A model generated the notes under the pieces. The model had not been told where the DNA came from. It saw only the letters and a program-made list of their open reading frames with translations, and did not search any database. DNA of 64,000 bases from Betaproteobacteria bacterium UBA5582 (GTDB lineage: Bacteria; Pseudomonadota; Gammaproteobacteria; Burkholderiales; Rhodocyclaceae), in assembly GCA_002425245.1 (NCBI GenBank), contig DILW01000148.1, positions 8,942 through 72,941 on the forward strand. Direction: 5' to 3'. Shown piece by piece: positions 8,281-20,157 of the stretch. A program made the position numbers and the translations under genes. The first letter of the stretch is position 1; every line of letters begins with the position of its first letter.

Positions 8281-9735
8281 ATGCTGGCATTGAACGATCC
8301 TTCCCTGCTGCGCCAGGCCTGCTATATCGACGGCGCCTGGGTGGCTGCCGACTCCGGCGAAACCGTCGCGGTCATTAATCCTGCCACCGGCGCCACCATC
8401 GCCAGCGTACCGCGTTGCGGCGCGGCTGAAACCGAGCGCGCCATCGCCGCCGCCGACCGGGCCCTTAAAACCTGGCGCGAAACCACCGCCGCCGAGCGTG
8501 CGCGCATCCTGCGCCGCTGGTTCGACCTGATGATGACGCACCAGGAAGACCTCGGCCGCCTGATGACGGCGGAGCAGGGCAAGCCGCTGGCCGAGGCCAA
8601 GGGCGAGATCGCCTACGCCGCCGCCTACGTCGAGTGGTTCGCCGAGGAAGCCAAGCGCGCCTACGGCGAAGTCATTCCGTCACCCTTCAAGGACCGCCAG
8701 CTGGTCGTGGTCAAGGAACCGGTCGGCGTCTGTGCGGCGATCACGCCGTGGAATTTCCCGTCGGCGATGATCACCCGCAAGGTCGCTCCGGCGCTCGCTG
8801 CCGGCTGCACCATCGTCCTCAAGCCGGCCGAGCAGACACCCTTGTCGGCGCTGGCGCTGGCCGAACTGGCCGAGCGCGCCGGGGTGCCGGCCGGCGTGTT
8901 CAGCGTTGTCACCGGCAAGGCCTCGGCCATTGGCGGCGTGATGACCGCCAGCCCGATCGTGCGCAAGCTGACCTTCACCGGCTCGACGCCGATCGGTCAG
9001 CTGCTGATGCAGCAGTGCGCCGGCACGGTCAAGAAGATGTCGCTGGAACTGGGCGGCAATGCGCCCTTCATCGTCTTCGACGACGCCGATGTCGATGCCG
9101 CGGTTGCCGGCGCGTTGGCTTCGAAATACCGCAATGCCGGCCAGACCTGCGTCTGCTCCAACCGTTTCCTGGTTCAGGACGGCATCTACGAGCTGTTCGC
9201 CGGGAAGCTGGCGGCCGCAGTCGCCGCGCTCAAGGTCGGCAACGGCATGGAGGAGGGCGTCACGCAAGGCCCGCTGATCGACGATGCAGCGATCAACAAG
9301 GTCGAGGAACTGGTTCAGGACGCCGTCGCCAAGGGTGCCCGTGTCGTCACCGGCGGCAAGCGCCACGCACTCGGCCGCACCTGGTTCGAGCCGACCATCC
9401 TGGTCGACGTCACCGCTGGCATGGCGGTGGCCAAGGAAGAGATATTCGGCCCGGTGGCGCCGCTGTTCCGCTTCAAGACCGAAGAAGAAGCGGTGCACAT
9501 GGCCAACGATACCGAGTTCGGCCTCGCCGCCTACTTCTTCTCCAAGGACCACGGCCGCGTCTGGCGTGTTTCCAAGCAACTCGAATACGGCATGGTCGGC
9601 GTCAACACCGGCCTCATCTCGACCGAGGTCGCGCCCTTCGGCGGCGTCAAGCTCTCCGGCATCGGTCGTGAGGGTTCCAGCCACGGTCTCGACGAGTACA
9701 TGGAAACCAAGTACCTGGCGCTCGGCGGGCTGTAA
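8281..9735 (+). CDS. gabD: NAD(P)-dependent succinate-semialdehyde dehydrogenase (GabD-like)
   Basis: This 484-residue aldehyde dehydrogenase has the catalytic cysteine in GQTCVCSNR, the glutamate in LELGGNAP, and the N-terminal GTWVAADSG-type start common to the GabD group. As the gene after hpaI, it most likely oxidises succinic semialdehyde to succinate, the last step into the TCA cycle. It is preceded by an AGGAG ribosome site at 8269-8273. Assignment to GabD rather than another semialdehyde dehydrogenase relies on pathway context. Confidence 0.88.
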   Translation: MLALNDPSLLRQACYIDGAWVAADSGETVAVINPATGATIASVPRCGAAETERAIAAADRALKTWRETTAAERARILRRWFDLMMTHQEDLGRLMTAEQGKPLAEAKGEIAYAAAYVEWFAEEAKRAYGEVIPSPFKDRQLVVVKEPVGVCAAITPWNFPSAMITRKVAPALAAGCTIVLKPAEQTPLSALALAELAERAGVPAGVFSVVTGKASAIGGVMTASPIVRKLTFTGSTPIGQLLMQQCAGTVKKMSLELGGNAPFIVFDDADVDAAVAGALASKYRNAGQTCVCSNRFLVQDGIYELFAGKLAAAVAALKVGNGMEEGVTQGPLIDDAAINKVEELVQDAVAKGARVVTGGKRHALGRTWFEPTILVDVTAGMAVAKEEIFGPVAPLFRFKTEEEAVHMANDTEFGLAAYFFSKDHGRVWRVSKQLEYGMVGVNTGLISTEVAPFGGVKLSGIGREGSSHGLDEYMETKYLALGGL

Positions 9736-10947
9736 TTGACCGGCAACCTCGCAACCCTGCCCCGGGAGGGCCGTCTCGTTCTCCTGCTCGGGGCGCTGGT
9801 GGCCTTCGGGCCACTGGCCATCGATCTTTACCTGCCGGCTTTGCCGGCCATTGCCGCGGGGCTGTCCGCGACGCCGGAAGCGGTGCAGTTGTCGATCACC
9901 GTTTTCCTCGCCGGCTTCGCATTGGGCATGCTGTTCTACGGTCCGATTTCCGATCGCTACGGGCGGCGGACGGTGATGCTTACCGGCATTTCCCTGTTCG
10001 TCCTGGCCAGCCTGGCCTGCATGCTGGCGACTTCGGCGGAACAGCTGATTGCCGCGCGCTTTATCCAGGCGCTGGGGGGCGGGGCGGCTTCGGTGCTGGC
10101 GCGGGCAGTATTGCGCGATGTTTATCCCCCGGCCGAGGCGATCCGCAAACTGTCCTTGATGGCGATGGTGACTGCCATCGCACCGTTGCTGGCACCGTTG
10201 CTTGGCAGCCTGTTGCTGGCCTGTTTCGGCTGGCGCGGTACCTTTGCCGCCATCCTGTTCTGGGGCTTGGCGAGTCTGGTGATTGTCTGGTTCCGGCTGC
10301 CGGAAACCCTGCCAGTCGAGCGACGCGGTGAGCTGTCGCTGGGGCGCTCCTTCGCCATCTACGGCAGCCTCCTGCTCGATCCGGTCGCCATCGGTCTACT
10401 GCTGGCCGGCGGCATGTCCTTCGCGGCGATGTTCGCCTACATCACCGGAAGTCCGTTCTACTTCATCGAGTTGCAGAAATTCACCCCCTTGGCCTTCAGC
10501 CTGCTTTTTGCGGTCAATGCGCTAGGTATTTTTGCCGCCAACTATCTCAATAGCCGTCTGGTCAAGCGCCAGGGTGCGTCGGTGATCGCTGGCGTCGGTA
10601 GCGGCGTCGGCTTGCTCGGGGCGACGCTGCTTTGGGTGGCGATCGGCGTCGACGATGCAGTGCCGGCGGTCATCGTCGGTTTGTTCGTCGTGGTCAGCAT
10701 GACCGGCTTGCTGGGCGCCAATTGTGTTGGCTTGCTGATGGCGCGCTATCCGAACAATGCCGGTGCGGCGGCGGCAATGTTCGTCGCCGGCCAGTTCGGT
10801 CTGGGGATGCTGTCCAGTGCAACCATCAGCCAACTGGGTGATCAAACGGGACGGACCATGGCTCTGGTTGTTCTGGCCAGCTCTGCGCTGTCTCTGGCTG
10901 GGTGGTTCCTGTTCCGCTGGTTCGAAATGCGGGGGCGAGCGGACTGA
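9736..10947 (+). CDS. Bcr/CflA-type MFS drug or metabolite exporter
   Basis: This 403-residue, 12-helix transporter has the DHA1 (Bcr/CflA) signatures: AIDLYLPALPAIA in helix 1 and GPISDRYGRRTVML in the loop between helices 2 and 3. The only start giving the whole first helix is TTG 9736, which touches the stop of the preceding dehydrogenase; coupling is therefore likely. In a catabolic operon such a pump may export excess aromatic substrate or toxic catechols, but that is inference. Confidence 0.85.
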   Translation: MTGNLATLPREGRLVLLLGALVAFGPLAIDLYLPALPAIAAGLSATPEAVQLSITVFLAGFALGMLFYGPISDRYGRRTVMLTGISLFVLASLACMLATSAEQLIAARFIQALGGGAASVLARAVLRDVYPPAEAIRKLSLMAMVTAIAPLLAPLLGSLLLACFGWRGTFAAILFWGLASLVIVWFRLPETLPVERRGELSLGRSFAIYGSLLLDPVAIGLLLAGGMSFAAMFAYITGSPFYFIELQKFTPLAFSLLFAVNALGIFAANYLNSRLVKRQGASVIAGVGSGVGLLGATLLWVAIGVDDAVPAVIVGLFVVVSMTGLLGANCVGLLMARYPNNAGAAAAMFVAGQFGLGMLSSATISQLGDQTGRTMALVVLASSALSLAGWFLFRWFEMRGRAD

Positions 10948-10971
10948 GCGGGTCTTCCTCAAGGAGTTGGT

Positions 10972-12015
10972 ATGAACGCGATTTCTAGCCCTGAAGCGGA
11001 TGCCCTGATGGCCACGGACACGCGGCACCTCGGCTGGTGTGTGGAAAACGCCCTGCAGGGCGTCGACAACACGCTGGCCTGCCGGGATGTCGACGAGGCC
11101 TCGGCGCGATTGTCCGGCGTTTACAACACCAATCGCCTGCGCCTGGCCGGTACCGCCAAGGACTTTCGCATGCGCATGCGGCGCTCGCAGCTGGGCCGGT
11201 TGGGGCTGGCAACGCTGTCGTTCGGCACCGAGATCGATATCGAACAGGCCGGTGATCGTCCCTTCGTTCTGGTGACGACACAGATCAGAGGCTTTTCCCG
11301 GGTCTCGACACCGGATGGAACGGCGGCAGGAGGCCCGGGCTTCGTCGTCGTCGATTCGGCCGGTCAGCCGGTAAGCAAGCGTTTCAGCGGCGATAGCGAG
11401 CGCTGCAACGTACGTATCGATCAGGCGGTGCTCGATGCAAAATGTGCCGTCCTGCTGGATCGCCCGCTTGACCGCCCCTTGCGCTTTTCGCCCTTCGGCG
11501 CCAATGGCGGTCTGGCCCGGCAGCGCTGGATCGGCATGCTGCAAATGTTGCTCGGCTATGTTGGTGGCCCGCAGCAAGCCCTGGTCGAGCCGATCATCCA
11601 CAATCTGGAGGAAGCCGTCCTTCTTCATCTGCTGCTTGAGCACCAGCATACCTACAGCGAAGCCTTGCGCAATCCGTGCCGCAGTCTGGCCCCGCGTCAT
11701 GTCAGGCGGGCCGAGGACTACATCCGCAGCCATGCCCGACAGGCCCTGACCCTGGAGTCGATTGCTGCTGCTGTGGGCTGCAGCGTGCGTTCGCTGAGCG
11801 AGGGTTTTCGTCAGGCGCGCGGTACGACGCCGATGAATTTCCTGCGGCAAGTGCGTCTTGAAGGGGTGCGTGCGGATCTCGCGAATGCACTCCCCGGCAA
11901 AGGGGTTTCCGAATTGGCACTGGACTGGGGTTTCAACCACCTGGGGCGCTTTGCCACCGACTATCGGCGCTGTTTTGGCGAATCGCCTTCCGATACCCGG
12001 CGCCGGTGCGGCTGA
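10972..12015 (+). CDS. AraC/XylS-family transcriptional regulator
   Basis: This 347-residue protein has an N-terminal AraC-binding-like effector region and a C-terminal pair of helix-turn-helix units (about residues 245-345; LTLESIAAAVGCSVRSLSEGF and the second unit ending near LDWGFNHLGRFATDYRRCFG). The C-terminal pattern GRFATDYRRCFGESPS is characteristic of the family. It lies between the catabolic operon and dctP. Its own stop is followed within 16 bp by two copies of ACGGATAGT 20 bp apart, the expected spacing for an AraC-type operator. It probably activates dctP and perhaps the whole hpa cluster in response to a hydroxyphenylacetate. Confidence 0.92.
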   Translation: MNAISSPEADALMATDTRHLGWCVENALQGVDNTLACRDVDEASARLSGVYNTNRLRLAGTAKDFRMRMRRSQLGRLGLATLSFGTEIDIEQAGDRPFVLVTTQIRGFSRVSTPDGTAAGGPGFVVVDSAGQPVSKRFSGDSERCNVRIDQAVLDAKCAVLLDRPLDRPLRFSPFGANGGLARQRWIGMLQMLLGYVGGPQQALVEPIIHNLEEAVLLHLLLEHQHTYSEALRNPCRSLAPRHVRRAEDYIRSHARQALTLESIAAAVGCSVRSLSEGFRQARGTTPMNFLRQVRLEGVRADLANALPGKGVSELALDWGFNHLGRFATDYRRCFGESPSDTRRRCG

Positions 12016-12030
12016 AACAAATTTCCGAAA

Positions 12031-12059
12031 ACGGATAGTCGCTGCCGGATACGGATAGT
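12031..12059 (+). promoter_or_regulatory. Probable AraC-family operator (two direct repeats)
   Basis: ACGGATAGT occurs at 12031-12039 and again at 12051-12059, exactly two helical turns apart. A TAAGAT -10-like box lies near 12080, so the second copy would overlap the -35 region, the arrangement of class II AraC activation. Promoter assignment is inference; the repeat is directly visible. Confidence 0.6.
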
Positions 12060-12090
12060 GCCCGGCGCGGGGGCTCCCTAAGATTTGACC

Positions 12091-12107
12091 ATGGGCTATC
12101 AGCCCAT
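12091..12107 (+). promoter_or_regulatory. Short perfect hairpin in the dctP leader
   Basis: ATGGGCT-ATC-AGCCCAT forms a 7-bp stem with a 3-base loop about 30 bp upstream of the dctP start. It has no T-run, so it is not an intrinsic terminator. It may stabilise the mRNA or be an operator; its function is unknown. Confidence 0.4.
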
Positions 12108-12135
12108 CGTGCAAACAATACAACAGGAGACCCCG

Positions 12136-13173
12136 ATGAAAACTCTGACGATCCGCGGCCAGGTTCTGGCTGCTTTGGCATTGCTGACTGCGCAAACCGC
12201 GATGGCGCAGGAAGTGACTTTCAAGATTGCCCACTTCCTGCCTGCCGGTGCCGCCACCCAGAAGGTTGTACTGCAACCCTGGTGCGACGAGATGGGGCAG
12301 CTGTCGAATGGCCGGATCAAGTGCCAGTTCTACCCCTCCATGCAACTCGGCGGTACGCCGGCTCAATTGCCCGATCAGGTCAAGAACGGTGTCGCCGACA
12401 TCGTCTGGACCGCGCCGGGCTACAGCACCGGCCGTTTCCCCAGGACCGAAGCCCTTGAACTCCCCGGCGTCTTGCCGCTGGGCGGCTTGAGCGGCGGCCG
12501 TGCCGCCTGGGATTTTTACGGACAGCATCTGCAGGCCGAATACAAGGACTACAAGGTGCTGGCCATGCACGGTGACGGCGGGATGAACATCCATACCGCC
12601 AAAAAGCCGCTGAACTCAGCGGCTGATTTCAAGGGCATCAAGCTGCGTTCGCCGAACCGCACCATTGCCCGCAGCCTGACGGCGCTCGGCGCAACGCCCG
12701 TCGCCATGCCGCCGGCCCAGGTCACCGAAGCCATTGCCAAGGGCGTTGTCGATGGCGCTTCGGCGGTCTGGGAAGTCCTGCTGCCGACCAAGCTCGACGA
12801 GGTGACGAAGTATCACTTCGAGACCCCGGCGGATCGTCCGGTGATGGGGGCGACCATCCTGGTGGTGCTGATGAACAAGCAGAAGTACGAGTCCCTGCCG
12901 GCCGATCTCAAGGCCATTGTCGACAAGACTTCCGGGCTGCCCCTGGTCGAGCGTTACGGCAAGGCCTGGGATGAAGCGACGATCGCTGCGCGCAACAAGG
13001 TCAAGGCGGCGGGGCATACGGTGACGGTGGTTTCCGGCGGCAATTACGATGCCATCCTGAAACAGCTCGAAGTGGTCGAGAAGGAATGGGTGGCCGACGC
13101 CAGAAAGAAGAACATCGACGGTGAAGCGCTGGTGGCGGCAGCCCGCGAAGCCGCCCGCAAGCAGTCACGTTGA
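12136..13173 (+). CDS. dctP: TRAP transporter periplasmic solute-binding protein (DctP)
   Basis: This 345-residue protein starts with a classical Sec signal peptide (MKTLTIRGQVLAALALLT... cut after AMA, about residue 25). The DctP/TAXI-independent fold signatures include FKGIKLRSPNR and TEAIAKGVVDGAS, which carry the carboxylate-binding arginine region. I start it at ATG 12136 with CAGGAGA upstream; the in-frame ATG codons upstream have no ribosome site. It is separated from dctQM by the whole catabolic operon, but no other TRAP binding protein is in the window, so they probably work together. Confidence 0.92.
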   Translation: MKTLTIRGQVLAALALLTAQTAMAQEVTFKIAHFLPAGAATQKVVLQPWCDEMGQLSNGRIKCQFYPSMQLGGTPAQLPDQVKNGVADIVWTAPGYSTGRFPRTEALELPGVLPLGGLSGGRAAWDFYGQHLQAEYKDYKVLAMHGDGGMNIHTAKKPLNSAADFKGIKLRSPNRTIARSLTALGATPVAMPPAQVTEAIAKGVVDGASAVWEVLLPTKLDEVTKYHFETPADRPVMGATILVVLMNKQKYESLPADLKAIVDKTSGLPLVERYGKAWDEATIAARNKVKAAGHTVTVVSGGNYDAILKQLEVVEKEWVADARKKNIDGEALVAAAREAARKQSR

Positions 13174-13206
13174 TTTCCGGCTATTTACACATAAGGGAGC
13201 AAGCCA

Positions 13207-13977
13207 ATGAATCCTCAAGGAAAGTACTACGACCAACCGCAGCGTTTCGGCAAGGAAGAATGGGATGCGCGCGTCAAGCTGGCCAGCGTCTATCGGATTT
13301 TTGCCTATCTCGGCTGGGATGAGCTGATCTACAACCACATTTCCCTGCGTGTGCCGGGCCCGGACAAGCATTTCCTGATCAACCCGTTCGGTCTGCACTA
13401 CAAGGATGTCTGCGCTTCCAACCTGGTCAAGGTGGACATCAAGGGCAACATCATCGGGCACTCCGACTGGCCGATCAATCCGGCTGGCTTCACCTTCCAT
13501 TCGGCGATCCACGACAAGGTGGCGGACGGGCACTGCGTGATGCACGTGCATACGACGCCGACGCAGGCCGTCTGCTGCCTGAAGGACGGGCTGTCGTACA
13601 GCAACTTTTACGCCGCCCAGCTCTACGGCAAGATCGCCTGGCACGAGTTCGAGGGGATCACCGTCCATCTCGACGAGGGCGAGCGCATCCTGGCCAGTGC
13701 CGGTGACAAGCCGCTGCTGATGCTGCGCAATCATGGTCCGGTGGTGATCGGTTCGACGCTGGCCCAGGCCTTCTCGCTGATGTGGCTGATCAACCGCGCC
13801 TGCGAGGTCCAGCTGGCTTCGCAATCGATGGGGGCGGTGAAGGAAATCCCCGAGCCGGTGTTGAACAAGTGCGTCGCCGATTCGCTCAACTTCGATCCCA
13901 AATACGGTGCCGGCGAAGATGCGCTGGCCGCGTTGACCCGGATCGTCGACCGGCTTGATCCGTCGTATCGCTACTGA
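13207..13977 (+). CDS. Class II aldolase/adducin family protein
   Basis: This 256-residue protein of the fuculose-aldolase (class II aldolase/adducin) fold shows NHISLRVPG near residue 45, the metal-binding HVHT at about 115 and a further histidine in RNHGPVV. The usual function is retro-aldol cleavage or decarboxylation of small hydroxy-oxo acids. In this position, after dctP, it may be an auxiliary enzyme of the aromatic pathway, but no substrate can be assigned. A strong terminator follows at 13988. Confidence 0.85.
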   Translation: MNPQGKYYDQPQRFGKEEWDARVKLASVYRIFAYLGWDELIYNHISLRVPGPDKHFLINPFGLHYKDVCASNLVKVDIKGNIIGHSDWPINPAGFTFHSAIHDKVADGHCVMHVHTTPTQAVCCLKDGLSYSNFYAAQLYGKIAWHEFEGITVHLDEGERILASAGDKPLLMLRNHGPVVIGSTLAQAFSLMWLINRACEVQLASQSMGAVKEIPEPVLNKCVADSLNFDPKYGAGEDALAALTRIVDRLDPSYRY

Positions 13978-13987
13978 GGCAGCCAGG

Positions 13988-14013
13988 CGACGGGCCGTTG
14001 GGCCCGTCGTTTC
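13988..14013 (+). terminator. Rho-independent terminator after the class II aldolase gene
   Basis: CGACGGGCC-GTTG-GGCCCGTCG forms a 9-bp GC-rich stem (13988-14009) followed by TTT. It closes the dctP-aldolase transcription unit. Confidence 0.8.
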
Positions 14014-14103
14014 GGTCGGCGTGTTGCGCGAAAATATATTAAGATATTAGCGGATGGTCGCCGCGGATTTGCCGGGCGGTATCGCTAATTTCCGGGTTCA
14101 ACT

Positions 14104-15357
14104 TTGACTTCCGCCTTCAAATTGCCACCGGGCATGCGTGCCCTGGCGCATCGCAACTTCCGCCTCTACTTCGCCGGCCAGGCAGTATCCATCGTCGGTT
14201 CGTGGATCCAGCAGGTGGCCCTGGCCTGGCTGGTCTACCGACTGACCGGCTCGGCCGCACTGCTCGGCATCACCGCCTTCTGCGGCCTGATCCCGCAACT
14301 GGTCGTCGGTCCCTTTGCCGGCGCCTGGATCGACAAACACGACAAGCGGAAATGGCTGGTCGGCGTGCAGTCGCTGATGGCGATGCAGGCCTTCGTGCTG
14401 GCCGGCCTGACCTGGGCGGGCTGGATCAGTCCCGGCTTCATCATCGCCATGGCGCTGCTGCTCGGCATCCTCAGCAGCTTCGACGGGCCGCTGCGGCAAT
14501 CGCTGATCGGCAGTTTTGTCGGTAGCCGCGATGACCTGCCCAACGCCCTGGCGCTCAATGCCATGCTGTTCAACAGCGGCCGCTTCGTCGGCCCGCCGGT
14601 CGCCGGGCTGCTCCTCGCTCAGACTTCCGAAGCCTTCTGCTTTGCCATCAACGGCTTTTCCTTCCTGGCGCTGATCGCCGCCATCCTGGCCGTGCGCAGC
14701 ACGCCGCCGGCGCGTGCCAAGGGCTCGGTCGGCGAGGTGTTCAAGGAAGGGCTGGCCTACGCCTGGCAGACCTGGAGCGTGCGCACCCTGATCCTGACGC
14801 TGATCGCGCTCAACCTGACGGCTTCGGCCTACGCCGTGCTGCTCCCGGTATTTGCCGCCGACGTGTTTGCCGGCGATGCGACCTTGCTCGGCTGGTTGTG
14901 GGGGGCGGCCGGTTGTGGCGCTTTTGCCGCCACGGTGTTCCTGGCGACGCGCCATTCCGTGCCCGGCCTGGTCGCCACCGTGGCAGCCGGTAGCGCCATC
15001 GCCGCGGTGTCGCTGCTGCTGTTCGCAGCGACCGAGCGGCTGGCGCTGGCAATGCTGGCCATGGTCGGTGTCGGCTTCGGCATTTCGGTGTGCAATGTCG
15101 GCATCAACATGATCCTGCAGAGCAGCGCGCCGGAACGCTTGCGTGGCCGCATCGTTGCCTTCTTCACTTCTGCCCGCTTCGGCTTCGATGCGTTGGGGGG
15201 CTTGCTTGCCGGCTTCCTCGCCAGCGCCTTCGGGGCCGGTCGCACCCTGATGTTCGAAGGGGCGGTATTGCTCGTTTTCGTCGTTTTCCTGTTCAGCCGT
15301 CGGCAACGCCTGGTCGAGCAGGTCACCATTGCCCAGGAAAAAAGAGATGGATATTGA
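14104..15357 (+). CDS. MFS transporter of the EntS/MFS_3 type
   Basis: This 417-residue protein has 12 predicted helices and the pattern ALAHRNFRLYFAGQAVSIVGSW at the start, typical of EntS-like (DUF894, MFS_3) exporters. PFAGAWIDKHDKRK is the family's loop 2-3 motif. The start is TTG 14104; ATG 14134 is an alternative that would remove ten residues before the first helix. The 3' end overlaps the next gene. The substrate is not predictable. Confidence 0.82.
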   Translation: MTSAFKLPPGMRALAHRNFRLYFAGQAVSIVGSWIQQVALAWLVYRLTGSAALLGITAFCGLIPQLVVGPFAGAWIDKHDKRKWLVGVQSLMAMQAFVLAGLTWAGWISPGFIIAMALLLGILSSFDGPLRQSLIGSFVGSRDDLPNALALNAMLFNSGRFVGPPVAGLLLAQTSEAFCFAINGFSFLALIAAILAVRSTPPARAKGSVGEVFKEGLAYAWQTWSVRTLILTLIALNLTASAYAVLLPVFAADVFAGDATLLGWLWGAAGCGAFAATVFLATRHSVPGLVATVAAGSAIAAVSLLLFAATERLALAMLAMVGVGFGISVCNVGINMILQSSAPERLRGRIVAFFTSARFGFDALGGLLAGFLASAFGAGRTLMFEGAVLLVFVVFLFSRRQRLVEQVTIAQEKRDGY

Positions 15358-15769
15358 AATGATTGCCTCACTCGGCCTCGCCAGCGCCGAGGTGCTGGCC
15401 GACCAGGCGTTGGCGGCCGCCAGCGATGCCGGGGTCAGGATATGCGTCGCCGTCGTCGACCGTGCCGGCTATCCGCTGGTGTTCAAGCGTCATCCCGGCG
15501 CGCCCTATCACTCGATCGAGATTGCGCTCGACAAGGCCTATACCGTGGTCAGCTTCGGCCCGGCCACCGCCAAATGGGAAGCGCGTCTGGCCAAGGGCTC
15601 GGAAATGCTGCGTCACGGCCTGATGCAGCGCGAGCGTTTTGTCGGCTTCGGCGGTGGGCTGCCGGTCAAGCACGCGGGCGTGCTGGTCGGGGCGATTGGC
15701 GTTTCCGGCGGCAGCGAGGCGCAGGACATTCAGTTTGCCGAGGCGGCGCTGGTGGCCCTGGGTGAGTGA
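15347..15769 (+). CDS. GlcG/HbpS-family haem-degrading-like protein
   Basis: This 140-residue protein of the GlcG/HbpS (DUF336) family has LASAEVLADQALAAA, VAVVDRAGYPLVFKR and the C-terminal LVGAIGVSGGSEAQD. Members bind haem or cobalamin-like ligands or accompany glycolate and propanediol genes; many are of unknown role. I use ATG 15347, which overlaps the MFS stop by 11 bp (an AGGAAA lies upstream); ATG 15359 is the other choice. Co-transcription with the MFS gene is likely. Confidence 0.8.
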   Translation: MDIEMIASLGLASAEVLADQALAAASDAGVRICVAVVDRAGYPLVFKRHPGAPYHSIEIALDKAYTVVSFGPATAKWEARLAKGSEMLRHGLMQRERFVGFGGGLPVKHAGVLVGAIGVSGGSEAQDIQFAEAALVALGE

Positions 15770-15822
15770 TCCGGTAACATTCCGTCCCTAAGATTGCCGT
15801 CATCTGCCAAGGAACCCCGACC

Positions 15823-17004
15823 ATGCAATACCACAATGGCAACACCGATTCGCTGATGTTCATCACCCCTCGCCCGGAACTCGTCTTCGAGCGCGGCGAG
15901 GGCTCCTGGTTGTACGACCATGAGGGACGCAAGTACCTCGATTTCATCCAGGGCTGGGCGGTCAATTGCCTCGGTCACTGCCCGCCGGAAATCGCTGCGG
16001 CATTGACCGAACAGGCCGGCAAGCTGATCAACCCGAGCCCGGCCTTCTACAACGCGCCGATGGTCGAGCTGGCTTCCCTGCTGACGGCGAATTCGGTGTT
16101 CGACCGGGTCTTTTTCGCCAATACCGGTGCCGAAGCCAACGAGGGCGCGATCAAGCTGGCCCGCAAGTGGGGGCGCCTGAACCGCAGCGGTGCGCATGAA
16201 ATCATCACTTTCGGCCATTCCTTCCACGGGCGTACGCTGGCGACCATGTCGGCTTCCGGGAAGGCTGGCTGGGACACGCTTTATGCGCCGCAGGTGGCGG
16301 GCTTTCCCAAAGCCATCTACAACGACATCGCCTCGGTCGAGGCCCTGATTGGGCCGAAGACGGTGGCCGTGATGCTGGAGCCGGTGCAGGGCGAGGGCGG
16401 GGTGATCCCGGCCGAAGTTGAATTCCTGCAGGCGCTGCGCGAACTGACCCGGCGCCATGGCATCCTGCTTATCGTCGATGAAGTGCAGTCCGGCATGGGG
16501 CGTACCGGCAAGCTGTTTGCCTACGAACACGCCGGCATCGAGCCGGACATCATGACCCTGGGCAAGGGCATCGGCGGCGGTGTGCCGCTGGCCGCGCTGC
16601 TCGCCCGCGAAGCGGTCTGCTGCTTCGAGCCGGGCGACCAGGGCGGGACCTACAACGGCAATCCGCTGATGACGGCGGTCGGTGTGGCGGTCCTCAAGCG
16701 CCTGCTGGCGCCGGGCTTTCTCGACGAAGTGGCGGCGCGTGGCCGCTACCTGGCGCAGCGCCTCAATGAACTGTCGGCCCGCCATGGCCTCCAGGGTGAA
16801 CGCGGTGCCGGCCTGCTGCGCGCGCTGATCCTTGCCGACGAGCGCGGTCCGCAACTGGTGGCTGCGGCCCTGGCCATGCAGCCGCACGGCTTGTTGCTCA
16901 ATTCGCCGCGGCCCAATCTGCTGCGTTTCATGCCGGCACTCAATGTCAGCGAGGCCGAAATCGACCGCATGATCGAGCAACTCGACCAGCTCTTGCGCCG
17001 GTGA
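15823..17004 (+). CDS. argD: Acetylornithine/class III aminotransferase (ArgD-type)
   Basis: This 393-residue PLP enzyme of class III aminotransferases has [24 protein letters not shown], the cofactor-binding aspartate in [15 protein letters not shown] and the Schiff-base lysine in [14 protein letters not shown]. The length and [24 protein letters not shown] start fit ArgD, which makes N-acetylornithine in arginine synthesis. No other arg gene is adjacent, so a related omega-aminotransferase role is possible. Confidence 0.87.
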   Translation: MQYHNGNTDSLMFITPRPELVFERGEGSWLYDHEGRKYLDFIQGWAVNCLGHCPPEIAAALTEQAGKLINPSPAFYNAPMVELASLLTANSVFDRVFFANTGAEANEGAIKLARKWGRLNRSGAHEIITFGHSFHGRTLATMSASGKAGWDTLYAPQVAGFPKAIYNDIASVEALIGPKTVAVMLEPVQGEGGVIPAEVEFLQALRELTRRHGILLIVDEVQSGMGRTGKLFAYEHAGIEPDIMTLGKGIGGGVPLAALLAREAVCCFEPGDQGGTYNGNPLMTAVGVAVLKRLLAPGFLDEVAARGRYLAQRLNELSARHGLQGERGAGLLRALILADERGPQLVAAALAMQPHGLLLNSPRPNLLRFMPALNVSEAEIDRMIEQLDQLLRR

Positions 17005-17079
17005 GTCCCGCTTTGTCCGGTCGACGACAGTCCCTGCCCTGAACATGCTGGTATCGTCTCGAAAAACAAAGGAGACGAG

Positions 17080-19034
<1,955 letters not shown>

Positions 19035-19038
<4 letters not shown>

Positions 19039-20114
19039 CCGCGTCCGGGCAGGGCCTGCAAGGCGCGGCGGCCCCACTGGCGGAGCAGGGCCGGCATCTG
19101 CACCTTGCCGGCCGGGACCTCGATCCAGCGATGGAAGGCCATGCCGGCGCCGATGCAGGCCCCCCAGGTGACCAGCGTCCACCAGGTGATCGCCGCCGCA
19201 TCGCGCGGGGCGCTGTTGGCAAACAGCGCGTTGGCGAGGAGCAGGACGGGAAAGTGAACGAGGAAGACCGAGTAGGAAATGCGCCCGAAGAAGGCCGCCA
19301 GCCGTCCCTGCGGCCAGCGTTCGAGGAGGCCGCTGCGCCGGCTGAAGGCGAGCAGCAGCGCCACCGCCAGGGCAATCGCGATGCGCAGGCGGAAGTCCTC
19401 GACCAGCGCCGCGATGCCGATGGTGGCGATGAGTCCCAGCCAGAGTCGCAGGCGGCCGCGCGCTGAGGCCCACCAGGCCGCGGCGCCGAGGCCGTAGGAG
19501 CCGAAGAAGTAGATCGCCCAGTTGTCGAGGCTGCTGTCGCGGTTGAAATGAAACAGCGAGGCAATCGCCAGCCCGAGCACCGCCAGTAGCGCGCCAGACG
19601 GCTTGCGCCCCAGCCACAGCAGCAGCGCCATCACGGCGTAGAGCTGGAAGTCGATGGCGACGTACCAGACGCCGGCGGACAGTGATTCGGCGCCGAGCAC
19701 GCCGTGCAGCAGGAAGACATGGGCCAGCCACTGGCCGAAGGTGGCGCGGTCGGGCACCGCCGGATCGTCGAGCCACTGGTCGGCGATGGCCGAAACGATG
19801 ACGGCGATGCTGATCGCCGCGACGAAGGGCAGGGCGAGGCGCAGGTAGCGGCGGCCGATCAGCGGCAGCGGGTTGCCCGCCAGCAGGCGGCCTTCCGGTG
19901 CCAGGCCACGGGCGGCGAGGAAGCCGGCGCAGACGAGGAAGACCTGGACCGCCATCCGTCCGTAATCGACCAGCCATTCGGCGGTGTCCGGGTAGGTGTC
20001 GGCGAAGGCCAGGGCCAGCGGGCCGTAGAGCGCGAAATGATGGAGCAGGACCAGTTGCGCGGCGGCGCCCTTGAGCGCATCAAGCAGCGGCATGCGCGTC
20101 GGTGACGGATTCAT
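19035..20114 (-). CDS. Acyltransferase 3 family membrane protein
   Basis: This 359-residue protein has about ten hydrophobic helices. The family's conserved start ([19 protein letters not shown] with the catalytic-type histidine) and [13 protein letters not shown] are visible. Such proteins O-acylate sugars of lipopolysaccharide, exopolysaccharide or other envelope glycans. I start it at ATG 20114 (MNPSPTRMP...), as upstream residues are not hydrophobic or conserved. No glycan-synthesis genes are nearby, so the acceptor is unknown. Confidence 0.85.
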
Positions 20115-20157
20115 GACCGGAATGTTACGCGTGTTCTTGCGTTGCACAAAGCTGTTG

